NCBI RefSeq assembly: GCF_004217285.1 | Contig: NZ_SHKS01000006.1 | Coordinates: 310,001 to 374,000 of the forward strand | DNA length: 64,000 nt | Reading direction: 5' to 3' | Source: Streptomyces sp. BK239 | GTDB taxonomy: Bacteria > Actinomycetota > Actinomycetes > Streptomycetales > Streptomycetaceae | Made by a program: the position numbers and the translations under genes | Shown: positions 7,314 through 15,580 of the stretch, piece after piece | Layout of the letters: each line of letters begins with the position of its first letter | How positions within the stretch are numbered: position 1 is the stretch's first letter | Notes under the pieces: model-generated | Database searches by the model: none | Told to the model about the DNA's origin: nothing | Seen by the model: only the letters and a program-made list of their open reading frames with translations

Positions 7314-8288
7314 TCACCGGCGTGCCGAGGGCTGTCCTTCGGCGGACAAGGTCAGCACGCAGGGGGCGACGGCGCCGTGCAGCCCCACGACCTCACCCAT
7401 GTTCTGCCAGCCCCAGGACGAGAAGGCGGCTTGTCCTGCCTGGTCGGCAGAATGCAGCAGGGTGACCCCGAGGGAGCAGTGCAGGTCTGTGAGCAGACGC
7501 TGCTGCAGCCGGCGGGCGATGTCGCGGTGCTGTGCGTGCGGATGGGCCACGACCTGGGTGAGGACGACGAACCGTGCCCGGGAAGTGAGCCGCTGGACGA
7601 TCTCCTGGAGCGTTCCGTCCCCCTGCCGGCCGTCGGAGCCGTCAGAGCCCGCCGGAAAACCGAAGGCGCAACCGACCAGCACCGTCGTCTCGGCGACCAG
7701 CAGTGCGAAGCCGGGACGGTGGGCGGTGACCGCCAAGTAGTGCAGGAAGTCTCCGCGGTCGTGGTATGCCTCTCCGACGGTGCCCGCGACGGACTCCGCA
7801 GCCAGGTCGGCGATGTCCTCGCGCATGTCTTCTGCCTGCCGGCGGGTCAGCCGGCGAAGGCGGATACCGTCCCTGAGGACCGGCTGGTCCGGCCGACGAG
7901 CGGGGTCCTCGGGCACCCGCGTCGCGGTACTCATGAGGTCGCCGGATGCGGTGGGCGGCACGGGACTCACGGGGGCCGTAAGGAGCAACGAAGTCGATCC
8001 GGTGGCATCGAGGAGTTGGGCGATCTGAGCGCACGGATGGTGCAGCCGCAGGCGAGCGTGGACCCGGCCGGCGCGCCGTGCTGCCGACAGGAGGACGTCC
8101 AAGCCCCTGGCGTCGCAGGAGCCGACCGTGGTCAGGTCGATGTCGATCTCGGTGACGCCGTCCAGCAGACATTGCTCCACTGCGGCTCGCAGCAGCGGCG
8201 TCGTGGTCGGCCCGATGTCGCCGGCAAGCGTGACGAGCGTTCGCTCTCCTCGGTTCCGCCGATGGATGTCCAGCCGGGAAAGGGCCAT
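7314..8288 (-). CDS. STAS domain fused to a GNAT-like acetyltransferase domain
   Basis: 324-residue protein. Residues 1-~105 are a STAS domain (LVTLAGDIGP, then DGVTEIDIDLTTV). Its phosphosite loop reads SCDARGLDVLL, so the Ser phosphorylated in SpoIIAA/RsbV is Ala and the next position Arg; it cannot be controlled by phosphorylation at that site. A short linker leads through MSTATRVPEDP to a second domain that looks GNAT-like: LVAETTVLVGCAFGFPAGS, LTQVVAHPHAQHRDIARRLQ, then SADQAGQAAFSSWGW. The frame is continuous with no stop, and the internal ATG (7935) has no good ribosome site, so I read a genuine fusion. Start ATG 8288. The 52-bp element copy B lies ~150 bases upstream. Confidence 0.75.
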   Translation of the reverse strand: MALSRLDIHRRNRGERTLVTLAGDIGPTTTPLLRAAVEQCLLDGVTEIDIDLTTVGSCDARGLDVLLSAARRAGRVHARLRLHHPCAQIAQLLDATGSTSLLLTAPVSPVPPTASGDLMSTATRVPEDPARRPDQPVLRDGIRLRRLTRRQAEDMREDIADLAAESVAGTVGEAYHDRGDFLHYLAVTAHRPGFALLVAETTVLVGCAFGFPAGSDGSDGRQGDGTLQEIVQRLTSRARFVVLTQVVAHPHAQHRDIARRLQQRLLTDLHCSLGVTLLHSADQAGQAAFSSWGWQNMGEVVGLHGAVAPCVLTLSAEGQPSARR

Positions 8289-8699
8289 CACCTCTCTCCT
8301 CGGCGGGGTTGTGGACCTGCGCGGGAGCTCAGCGCGGCTCCTGCCGTGATCAGCTCGCTGAGTTGCTTCGACCGCGGCGGACATGGTGCCGACCCGTCTC
8401 CGCGCCGACCACGGGGGCGGCCCGGATTCACTCGTCTCTCGCCGAGGACGACCCGGCGTGGGGGCCGGAGTGCGTGATGCCCTCGGTACTTCAACCGTAC
8501 GTCGGCCGCAACCGGAAGCGGCAGCGTCGAAGGACGCGCACCTCACAGCCGAGGGCCGGCGGGGTAAGGGCAGGGGCGCCACCCCGCCCCTGCCCTGTCG
8601 CTGCAGGTGCCACTGGACGCGCGCCGGCTCTGGGACCAGCACCGGCCGCCGCGCAGTGCCCTGAAATCCAGCACAGCGCTACCGTCCGCGATCGAAGCC
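8289..8699. other. Intergenic region with element copy B
   Basis: About 410 bases upstream of the STAS-GNAT gene. Apart from the 52-bp element at 8437-8488 I see no gene. It presumably holds the promoter of the minus-strand gene and the decayed 5' part of the integrase relic that follows. Confidence 0.3.
8437..8488 (-). repeat. 52-bp dispersed upstream element, copy B
   Basis: 47/52 identical to 5168-5219 with no gaps. It lies 149 bases upstream of the STAS-GNAT start. In both copies the reading toward the gene is AGTACCGAGGGCATC, then CGCAC, then CCACGCCGGGTCGTCC. The two copies translate in unrelated ways in the surrounding frames, so conservation is at DNA level. Confidence 0.6.
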
Positions 8700-8914
8700 G
8701 GACGGCAGTCATCCGGCTCCACGACGCCCGCCACGGCACCGCCACCCTCCTCACGGCGGCCGGAGTCGCGCCCCGCGTCGTGATGGAGATCCTCGGGCAC
8801 AGCCAGATCAGCATCACCATGGATGTCTACACGCACGTCGTCCAGGACACGCAGCGCGAAGCCATGAGCCACATGGACCGGCTCCTCAGGAAACGGTGCC
8901 CCGGTCGTGGCTGA
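8700..8914 (+). pseudogene. Tyrosine integrase, C-terminal relic
   Basis: The last ~65 codons before TGA 8912-8914 read as the catalytic C-terminus of a phage/ICE tyrosine recombinase: RLHDARHGTATLLTAAGV with the H-x-x-R box, VVMEILGHSQISITMDVYTH with the second His and the nucleophilic Tyr, then a helical tail. Upstream, the frame turns into unrelated Arg/Pro/Ala-rich sequence, so the N-terminal and core-binding domains are gone. The stop lies 68 bases from the 3' end of the tRNA-Arg gene, the usual position of int next to an att site. This is the scar of an element that integrated in the tRNA gene. Confidence 0.75.
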
Positions 8915-8947
8915 CCGCTCGCGTTGATGTCAGAAGTAGATGTCAAA

Positions 8948-8975
8948 GGCCCCGGACCATGATCGGTCCGGGGCC
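8948..8975 (-). terminator. Terminator of tRNA-Arg
   Basis: Perfect 11-bp inverted repeat (GGCCCCGGACC / GGTCCGGGGCC) with a 6-base loop, 7 bases past the tRNA CCA end. It is flanked by AA and TT, so it could work in both directions and also serve the integrase relic. Confidence 0.75.
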
Positions 8976-8982
8976 TTCTGGC

Positions 8983-9058
8983 TGGTGCCCCCGGCAGGAT
9001 TCGAACCTGCGACACCCGCTTTAGGAGAGCGGTGCTCTATCCCCTGAGCTACGAAGGC
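8983..9058 (-). tRNA. tRNA-Arg (anticodon CCU)
   Basis: Full cloverleaf on the minus strand. The acceptor stem GCCTTCG pairs with CGGGGGC (two G-U pairs). The anticodon stem CCGCT/AGCGG carries loop CTCCTAA with anticodon CCT, reading AGG. The T arm is GCAGG-TTCGAAT-CCTGC, the discriminator is A, and CCA is encoded in the DNA. An integrase relic directly downstream shows that its 3' end has been used as an attachment site. Confidence 0.95.
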
Positions 9059-9348
9059 GGGGCTTGGGCGAAACCGTGGTCACGCCCTGAGCGACCCGGG
9101 GCGAGCTGCCGTGTCGAGGAGGTGGGCTGAGGGCCCACGACGCATGTCACAGCGCCCGCCGGGGCGCTCGGTCCACAGGTTACCGGATCAGGGCTCGGTT
9201 GGGCGCTGGCGTCGGGAAGCCGGGTGCTGAGGTGGTCAGGCCGTGTGCCTCGGCCCTCGGCAATCCCCCTGCCCGAGAAGTCGAAGGGTCGTGCCCTCCG
9301 CCGACGAGGTGCAGGCGTCCCGCAATAGCCGGGACTCCAATCGTCTCA

Positions 9349-9378
9349 TTGACGATAAGTGGCGGGCTGTGCCAAGCT
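9349..9378 (+). promoter_or_regulatory. Probable housekeeping promoter of the ADP-ribosylglycohydrolase gene
   Basis: TTGACG (9349-9354) and CAAGCT (9373-9378) with an 18-base spacer, about 165 bases before the start codon. It is the best match in the ~480-base gap 9059-9543, in which I see no gene or other structure. Confidence 0.45.
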
Positions 9379-9543
9379 GGCGGGGCGTCAACGTGCGGAC
9401 AGTTGCGCTGTTTTCGGGACTTCTTCGCCCGCGCCCCCCGGCGCTTCCGTCTCGCACTGCCGCCTGCCCCGTCCCGTCCCGTCCCGTCACCGTCCGTCCG
9501 GCCCGCCTCTCCCGCGCGCCGCCGCACCTCACGGAGCCCCCCG

Positions 9544-11817
9544 ATGGCCCATGCCCGCGTTCCGCACCCCCCACTCGACGCGCACAGCGTCGACCGGGCC
9601 GCCGGTGTACTTCTCGGTGCGGCCGTGGGTGACGCGCTGGGCGTGCCCTACGAGTTCGAGGCGCGACTGCGCGACGACCAGCAGCCGCGGATGATCGGCG
9701 GCGGGCTGGGGCCGTACGAGCCCGGCGAGTACTCCGACGACACCCAGATGCAGGTCTGCATCGCCGAGGTCGCGGCCACCGGCGCGGACCTGCGCACCCC
9801 CGAGGCTCTCGACGCGATCGCCGTCAACTTCCAGAAGTGGCTGAGCGGCGGCGCGAGCGACGTCGGCGCGCAGACCCGCACCGTTCTGGGCGCAGCCGCT
9901 CGTGCCGGTGGAGCGCCGGGCGCGGCACTGCTCGACGCCGCCCGCCGCTTCAGCGCCGGCAACGAACGCGCCGCCGGCAACGGTTCGCTCATGCGCACCG
10001 GGATCGTCGCCCTGAGTCACCTGGGTGACCCCGAGGCGATGGCCGAGGCCGCCGTCGCCGTCAGCGCGCTCACCCATCCGGACCCGGACTGCGCCGACGC
10101 CTGCGTGCTGTGGTGCTCGGGCATCCGCACCGCGGTACTCGACGGCACGTTCGACGGTGTGCGCGCCGGCCTGGACCTGATACCGGCGGAGCGCCGAAGC
10201 GTGTGGGCGCGACGGCTGGACGAGGCGGAGGCCCACCCGCCGCACCACTTCACCAACAACGGCTGGGTCGTCCACGCGCTGCAGGCCGCCTGGTCGGCGA
10301 TCACCCGCACGGCAGTTCCCGAACCGTCGCCGCCACAAGGGGAGTTCCCGGCCCAGCACCTTCGCCTCGCCCTGGAGGCGGCGGTGCGGGCCGGCACGGA
10401 CACGGACACCGTCGCGGCGATCGCCGGCGCACTGCTCGGCGCGCGCTGGGGCTGCTCGGGCGTCCCCCTGGAGTGGCAGCGGGTCGTCCACGGCTGGCCC
10501 GGCCACACCGGGGCAGACCTGGTCCGGCTGGCGGTGCTCACCGCCCGCGGCGGGAAGGACGAGGCCCAGGGCCGGCCCTCGCCGCCTCACGAGGCGGCGG
10601 AGTTCGTCGAGCGGGATCAGACCCGGCGTCCTAAGGCGTTCGACGAGAGCAGGAAGCCGGAGCGGGACCGGACCGCGGAGCCGGGGCGGCCCGGGGACTT
10701 CCTGAAGGAGAAGACGGCCCTCTCCCGGGTGCGCGGCCTGCTGCTCGGACTGGCCGTCGGGGACACCCTCGGCGCCGCCGGGGGGAAGCTGCCGTCCGGC
10801 GTCCCGTTGCGAGCCGGGGTCTCGACTCAGCTGGCTTGCTTCACCGCCGAGGGCACGATCCGTGCTCTCGTGCGCAGCGCCCACAGGGGCCTCGGGCCGA
10901 CCCCGGGTGTGGTGTTCCACGCCTACTGCCGGTGGGCCGCCCTGCAGGGCATCGAGTCCGAGCGGATGCGGAGCCGCTGGGTCGGGGCGAAGGACGACAG
11001 GGTGTGGCCGGACGGCTGGCTCGCCCAGGTGCCCGTGCTGGCCCAACGACGCGGTTCCGCACCGGCGACCGTCACCGCCCTCTCCCGGGTCGAGCCCGGC
11101 GGCATGGGAAGTCCGACGGCCAGCCGCGGCTGCCACGCGCTCACCCGCGCTCTTCCTGCCGCTGTGGCGGGCACCGCTGTGGTCGACGGCGCGAAGGCGT
11201 CAGCCTATTGGGCACGCGAGATCGCCGCCTTCACACACGGCGACTCCGCCGCGCAGTCCGCGGCGGCGCATGCGGTCGTACTGGCGGGGCACTGCCTGAC
11301 CAGCGGACCAGACATGCGGGAGAGCCCGACCGGCGGGCGGTCGCAGGTACGGCAAGCGCTGCTGGAGGGCCTTCACGCCCTTGACGAGGTTGACGATCCC
11401 GGCCTCACCGCCGATGAACGCGATCGACTGCACGCGGCGCTCGAGCAGGCCGACGAACGTCCCGGCGAGGCGGCGCGGCTCGCGCACCTCGCCCCGGACG
11501 CCACCGCGCCCTCGGCACTGCTCGGCGGTCTGTACGTCGCGGCTTCGTTCCCCGACCGGGACCAGGTGGACGCGGCTCTGCGCTTCGCCGCCCAGGCGCC
11601 CGACGGCGACTCGGTGGCCTGTGTGGCCGGGGCGTTCCTCGGTGCCGCGCACGGCGCCGAGGCGTTGCCCGTCGACCTGGTCAGCCGCCACGAACTGGCC
11701 TGGGTTCTCGACACCCTGGCCCGCGATCTCATCGCCCAGCTCACCGACTCCCCCAGTGGCGGCGAGTACACCGGTGGTTGGGATCCTCACTGGCAGGGCC
11801 GCTACCCGGGGTGGTGA
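9544..11817 (+). CDS. ADP-ribosylglycohydrolase (DraG/ARH) family, two tandem domains
   Basis: 757-residue protein with two DraG-like domains. Domain 1 (residues ~15-335) has the binuclear-metal signatures: GAAVGDALGVPYEF, EYSDDTQMQVCIAEV, AAGNGSLMRTG and GTDTDTVAAIAGALLGA, so it should be active in removing ADP-ribose or cleaving related substrates. A charged linker (~340-395) leads to domain 2 (LGLAVGDTLGAAGGK to the C-terminus). There the D-D-T motif has become ACFTAEGTIRAL, while a C-terminal PDGDSVACVAGAFLGA remains. Domain 2 has therefore lost one metal-binding motif and may be regulatory or substrate-binding. The start ATG 9544 gives the natural N-terminus; the open frame upstream is Pro/Arg-rich and not protein-like. 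Confidence 0.9.
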   Translation: MAHARVPHPPLDAHSVDRAAGVLLGAAVGDALGVPYEFEARLRDDQQPRMIGGGLGPYEPGEYSDDTQMQVCIAEVAATGADLRTPEALDAIAVNFQKWLSGGASDVGAQTRTVLGAAARAGGAPGAALLDAARRFSAGNERAAGNGSLMRTGIVALSHLGDPEAMAEAAVAVSALTHPDPDCADACVLWCSGIRTAVLDGTFDGVRAGLDLIPAERRSVWARRLDEAEAHPPHHFTNNGWVVHALQAAWSAITRTAVPEPSPPQGEFPAQHLRLALEAAVRAGTDTDTVAAIAGALLGARWGCSGVPLEWQRVVHGWPGHTGADLVRLAVLTARGGKDEAQGRPSPPHEAAEFVERDQTRRPKAFDESRKPERDRTAEPGRPGDFLKEKTALSRVRGLLLGLAVGDTLGAAGGKLPSGVPLRAGVSTQLACFTAEGTIRALVRSAHRGLGPTPGVVFHAYCRWAALQGIESERMRSRWVGAKDDRVWPDGWLAQVPVLAQRRGSAPATVTALSRVEPGGMGSPTASRGCHALTRALPAAVAGTAVVDGAKASAYWAREIAAFTHGDSAAQSAAAHAVVLAGHCLTSGPDMRESPTGGRSQVRQALLEGLHALDEVDDPGLTADERDRLHAALEQADERPGEAARLAHLAPDATAPSALLGGLYVAASFPDRDQVDAALRFAAQAPDGDSVACVAGAFLGAAHGAEALPVDLVSRHELAWVLDTLARDLIAQLTDSPSGGEYTGGWDPHWQGRYPGW

Positions 11818-11955
11818 TCCACCGGCTGGGGAGTCCGGAGCATCGGACGACCCGCCGTGCGTCGGCCGGACGAGGTCCTGGGTGCAGGCTGTTCCACCTG
11901 CGGGTTCTTTCGCTCGGGCGAGAGCCCCCCTGTCCCGCCCTTCTTCGAGGGCGGC

Positions 11956-13719
11956 TCAGGCCGACGGGACTCGGGTGAAGCGGGATGTCATGTGGAGGTC
12001 CGATTCGATGCGGGCCGCTGTCGTCCGTAGGCGGGGGAGGAGGTCGCGTTCGCATTCCTCCGGGGTGCGGCGGGCCGCGTGGGTGGTCATGGTCAGGGCC
12101 GCGACCGTGCGGCCGGCGCGGTCGTGGACGGGGACGGCCAGGGCGCGCAGGCCCTCCTCCCACTGCTCGTCGACCAGGGTGTGCGGGGTGTCCTCCAGGA
12201 GCAGGCGGCCCGCCGCCGTCTCGCGGGCCGGCAGGTGCGTGCCGGGTTCTATGGACACGCTCATGACGTGACGGGCCTGCGCGCCGGCCGTGCAGCGGAT
12301 CTCGTCGCCGGAGGGCGTGAGGACCGCCAGCCACGTCGACTCCTGGATCAGGTCCGTCAGGTTCTTCAGGTGGGGAGCAGCGATGCGGGGGAGCGTGGTG
12401 CGGGACAGGGGTGGGAAGCCCAGGGCCAGGACTCGGGGCGTCAGGGAGAAGGCGCCGGACGGCGAGCGGGTCACCAGGCCCAGGTGCTCGTACGTGATCA
12501 GGGCCCGGCGTGCCGTCGCCCTCGTCAGACCCGTCGCCCTCGCCGCCTCCGCCAGGGTCAGCCCGGGTCTTCCCTCGTCGAACGCCGTCAGCACCGTCAG
12601 GCCCCTGGCCAGGGACTCGATGAACTCGCGGCCCAGTTCCTGCTTGGAAGCGCCCGTCCACAGAGCCAGGGGCGAGGGGGGTGACATGGGCTGTGGAGGA
12701 GCGCTCTCGTGCAGGGCTCGCTGCATCGCGTCCGCCGCCTTCCGCAGGCGGGGCAGAAGCGTCGCCCGCAGGTCCTCGGCCGTATGACGGCTCGTGTGGC
12801 TCACCACGCTCGCCACGCAGGCGATCCGGGACGTGCCGGGGTGCCGTACCGGGACCGACACCGCCACCAGGCCCGGTTCGATCAGCTGGTCGTCCAGCGC
12901 CCAGCCGTCCCGCGCCGCCTGGTCGGTCCGGCGGGCGAAGTCCTGTTCGAGCGTCGCGTTCGGGGCGCGTGGGGGGAGCGCCGGGAAGTCCCTGCCGTCC
13001 GGGTCCGTCGTGCGGCGGGAGCGCCAGCGGGTCCAGTCGTCGTCGGCCCATTCCGTCGCGAACAGCGGTCCGGGCGCGGTGCGTTCGGCGGGGAGCAGGT
13101 CGCCGATGCGGAAGCTCAGGGACATCGCACGGCGGCGGGTCGCCTGGTGGATGAAGCGGATGCCGTCCCGGTCGGCGACCGCGAGGGAGACGGACTCGTC
13201 GAGTTCGTCCGCGAGTTGGTCCGCCCGGCCGCCGAGCAGGGCGGGGAGGCGGAGGGCCGCCAGGTAGGCGTTGCCCAACTCCAGCACGGGCGGCGCGAGT
13301 ACGACGTCCCTGCCGTCCAGGCGGACGTGACCCATGCGGGCCAGGGTCGCCGCGATGCGGTCGACCGTGGAGCGGGCCAGCCCGGTGGCCCGCTCCAGAC
13401 CGCTCAGGCTCATCGTGCCGCCCGCCGCCGTCAGCTCCCGGAGCACGGCGATCCCCCGCATCAACGGTGCGACAGCCTCCTGCGGGGCCGCCGCATCACC
13501 CGTGTCGACGGCATCATCCGGTGCGGTCGCACCATCCGGCGCCACCGCGTCATCCGGGGCGATCGCATCCTTCGGGACGGCGACTGCCGCGACGGCGACT
13601 TCCGGCACGGCCACCTTCCGCCCAGCCGCCCCCGGCGTCCCGCGCCCTCCCCCCGGGGACCGTAGCGGTCCGTTCGGCCTCGGCGGATCCCCGGCGGGCG
13701 TGGGCGTGTTCGCGGACAT
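11956..13719 (-). CDS. Double IclR-type transcriptional regulator
   Basis: 587 residues containing two complete IclR units in tandem. After an Ala/Pro/Val-rich low-complexity N-terminus of ~80 residues (repeats such as AIAPDDAVAPDGATAPDDA), unit 1 has a winged HTH (MSLSGLERATGLARSTVDRI) and an effector domain. Unit 2, from ~residue 365, has LTLAEAARATGLTRATARRA, an RSPSGAFSLTPRVLALG segment and a second effector domain (GTHLPARETAAGRLLL). Normal IclR proteins have ~250 residues, so this is a duplication or fusion that could act as a covalent dimer. The gene is convergent with the ADP-ribosylglycohydrolase gene and divergent from nothing obvious, so the target is unknown. The ATG 13719 is the only start covering the N-terminal repeat; the true start may be later. 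Confidence 0.87.
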   Translation of the reverse strand: MSANTPTPAGDPPRPNGPLRSPGGGRGTPGAAGRKVAVPEVAVAAVAVPKDAIAPDDAVAPDGATAPDDAVDTGDAAAPQEAVAPLMRGIAVLRELTAAGGTMSLSGLERATGLARSTVDRIAATLARMGHVRLDGRDVVLAPPVLELGNAYLAALRLPALLGGRADQLADELDESVSLAVADRDGIRFIHQATRRRAMSLSFRIGDLLPAERTAPGPLFATEWADDDWTRWRSRRTTDPDGRDFPALPPRAPNATLEQDFARRTDQAARDGWALDDQLIEPGLVAVSVPVRHPGTSRIACVASVVSHTSRHTAEDLRATLLPRLRKAADAMQRALHESAPPQPMSPPSPLALWTGASKQELGREFIESLARGLTVLTAFDEGRPGLTLAEAARATGLTRATARRALITYEHLGLVTRSPSGAFSLTPRVLALGFPPLSRTTLPRIAAPHLKNLTDLIQESTWLAVLTPSGDEIRCTAGAQARHVMSVSIEPGTHLPARETAAGRLLLEDTPHTLVDEQWEEGLRALAVPVHDRAGRTVAALTMTTHAARRTPEECERDLLPRLRTTAARIESDLHMTSRFTRVPSA

Positions 13720-13829
13720 GAGCTTCGGTTCTCCGATACGGGGGTGCGGCGATACGACTGTGCGGCGCGATACGGCAGTACGGCGGTGGCGGCAGGCCCC
13801 ACCGTAATGCGCGGCCGTCCGGCCCTCGC

Positions 13830-15320
13830 CTACGACCGTGTCACCCGCACCCGGTAGTTCCCCTCCAGGTCGGCCGCCGTCACCGCGACGCGCAGGCCCT
13901 GCTCAGGGTCCTCGAACGTCTCACCCGGCGCGAACGGCGCGTCGGACAGCTCGGCGTGCACGTTGGGGCTCCGGGTGCAGCCGCCGCTGTCGCGGTGGGC
14001 GTCCTGGACGCGCACCGGGCCCATGCCGGTGTCCACCTCCGCGTCGATCTTGTAGACGAGGACGCCGGGACGGCACACCGTCTCGTCGTTGCCGCCACGC
14101 GCGCGCAGTTCGAACGCGTAGCTGGTGCGACGGTCGATCGGTACGACGATCAGCTTGGGGCCGCCGGCACGGTAGAGCGGCGTGAGGGTGTACTCGACGG
14201 TGCCGCTCGCGCTCGCGCAGCGCACCTGGTCGGTGTCCAGCCAGCCCAGCTTCCACTTGTGCCAGCCGAGCAGGTCGTTGTTGGACCCCCAGTCCTCGCT
14301 CATGATGTCCCAGTGGCCGACCGCGCCCCCGCCCTCCTGGGTGTACAGGTCGGGCAGGCCGAAGACATGGCCGTTCTCGTGGGGGAGGACCCGGTAGCCG
14401 GTGCGGTCGTAGGTGCCGGAGCCGTCGTCCTGGCGGGAGTAGACGAAGGACGCGTTGGCGACGGGGACGCCGTCGGCCACCGGGGCCTCGGTGTTGCCGG
14501 CGAACGTCACCGACAGGACCGTGTCCAGCGCGGAGGGGCCGGCGTTGGGGGTGACCAGCACGTTCACCAGGTCGTACGAGCGGAAGTCCACCTCGGGGTC
14601 GGCGGCGGCCACGATGTCCTGGATCAGCCGCCGGTAGCCGGGGTCGAAGGGCGCCCCGCGCTCCATGCCGTACTCCTCGAAGGACTTGGGCATGCGCAGC
14701 CAGCCGGGGACCGGGGTGTCGGGGCGGTAGTCGAGGCGGCCGTAGGACGCGGTGCGGAACCACTCCTGGGTCTGCGGGAAGAACTCGCGGTAGCGGTCCA
14801 GCGCGTTGCCCGCGCCCGGCGCGTCGGAGAAGTCGATCATCAGCGTGAGGGCGCGGACGGTGCCCGTGGAGCGTGCGTAGCCGACGGGCGTCGGAACGCC
14901 CTCCGACATCTGCACGGTGGGGCTGCCGTAGATCAGGCAAGGAGCGTGGGCGGCGGTGCGGGCGGGGGAAACAGGGCCGGCCCCGCCCGTCGCCGGGTTC
15001 GGGGGGAGCCGTCCGGAGCCCGCGGAGGTGCTCACCGCCAGGGTCAGAGCCGTCACGGACGCGAGCGCGGCCGCCCGGCGGGTGCGTATCCGACGGCGGG
15101 GCGCGCGGGGCAGGGCGGCAGGGAGCCCGTCCCCCGAGGAGGCCGACGGCGCCTCCGCGGCAGGACCGCCGGGGCGCGCGCCTTCCCCCGCTTCCGCGGC
15201 AGGAGCGGTGGGGCGCGCACCGTCCCCCGCTTCCCCGGCGGGAGCGACAGCCCGCCTGCCGTCCCCCCGCAGCCGTCCCGGCCCGGCGCTCGTCTCGGGG
15301 CGCTCGGGCTGCGGCTGCAT
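13830..15320 (-). CDS. Secreted M6-family metalloprotease
   Basis: 496-residue protein. An N-terminal ~70-residue Ala/Gly/Pro-rich stretch with imperfect repeats (PAGEAGDGARP, PAAEAGEGARP) precedes a basic patch and signal segment (RRRIRTRRAAALASVTALTL). The protease domain has the zinc motif in VLPHENGHVFGLPDLY (H-E-x-x-H), followed by GHWDIMSEDWGSNN with the typical Met-turn. The C-terminal part is beta-rich (DPEQGLRVAVTAADLEGNYR). It is probably an exported peptidase of the immune-inhibitor A/M6 group. No in-frame ATG, GTG or TTG exists between residue 1 and the signal segment, so the unusual leader seems real. Start ATG 15320 with GAAGGG upstream. Confidence 0.88.
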   Translation of the reverse strand: MQPQPERPETSAGPGRLRGDGRRAVAPAGEAGDGARPTAPAAEAGEGARPGGPAAEAPSASSGDGLPAALPRAPRRRIRTRRAAALASVTALTLAVSTSAGSGRLPPNPATGGAGPVSPARTAAHAPCLIYGSPTVQMSEGVPTPVGYARSTGTVRALTLMIDFSDAPGAGNALDRYREFFPQTQEWFRTASYGRLDYRPDTPVPGWLRMPKSFEEYGMERGAPFDPGYRRLIQDIVAAADPEVDFRSYDLVNVLVTPNAGPSALDTVLSVTFAGNTEAPVADGVPVANASFVYSRQDDGSGTYDRTGYRVLPHENGHVFGLPDLYTQEGGGAVGHWDIMSEDWGSNNDLLGWHKWKLGWLDTDQVRCASASGTVEYTLTPLYRAGGPKLIVVPIDRRTSYAFELRARGGNDETVCRPGVLVYKIDAEVDTGMGPVRVQDAHRDSGGCTRSPNVHAELSDAPFAPGETFEDPEQGLRVAVTAADLEGNYRVRVTRS

Positions 15321-15484
15321 GCGGGGACCCTTCGCTCCGGCAGCCGCCGGTCACCGGCTGCACCCTCGGCATCACCCTCCGTCGCCACGTGGTGGCGCGC
15401 GCGTTGAGGCGGCCGATCGTGGGTTACCGGAAGGTAGGCCGAGAGTGACTCAGGTCACAGGAAAAGGGTTCGGCTCTCGGAATT

Positions 15485-15505
15485 AACGGGGACTGTTCCC
15501 CCGTT
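15485..15505. promoter_or_regulatory. Operator candidate 1 upstream of TetR gene
   Basis: Inverted repeat AACGGGG-N7-CCCCGTT, ~75 bases before the TetR start. The same half-site sequence recurs in the second palindrome 18 bases further on, which suggests two binding sites for the adjacent repressor. Confidence 0.5.
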
Positions 15506-15523
15506 TAGCCAGTGTCCGAGCGA

Positions 15524-15545
15524 AACGGGGAACGCTTCCCCGGTT
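15524..15545. promoter_or_regulatory. Operator candidate 2 upstream of TetR gene
   Basis: Near-perfect palindrome ACGGGGAA-CGC-TTCCCCGG, flanked by AA/TT. It shares the ACGGGGA half-site with candidate 1 and lies between it and the ribosome site of the TetR gene, as expected for autoregulation. Confidence 0.55.
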
Positions 15546-15580
15546 CGGTCCAAGGATCAACCGGTTCGAAGGAGTGCACC

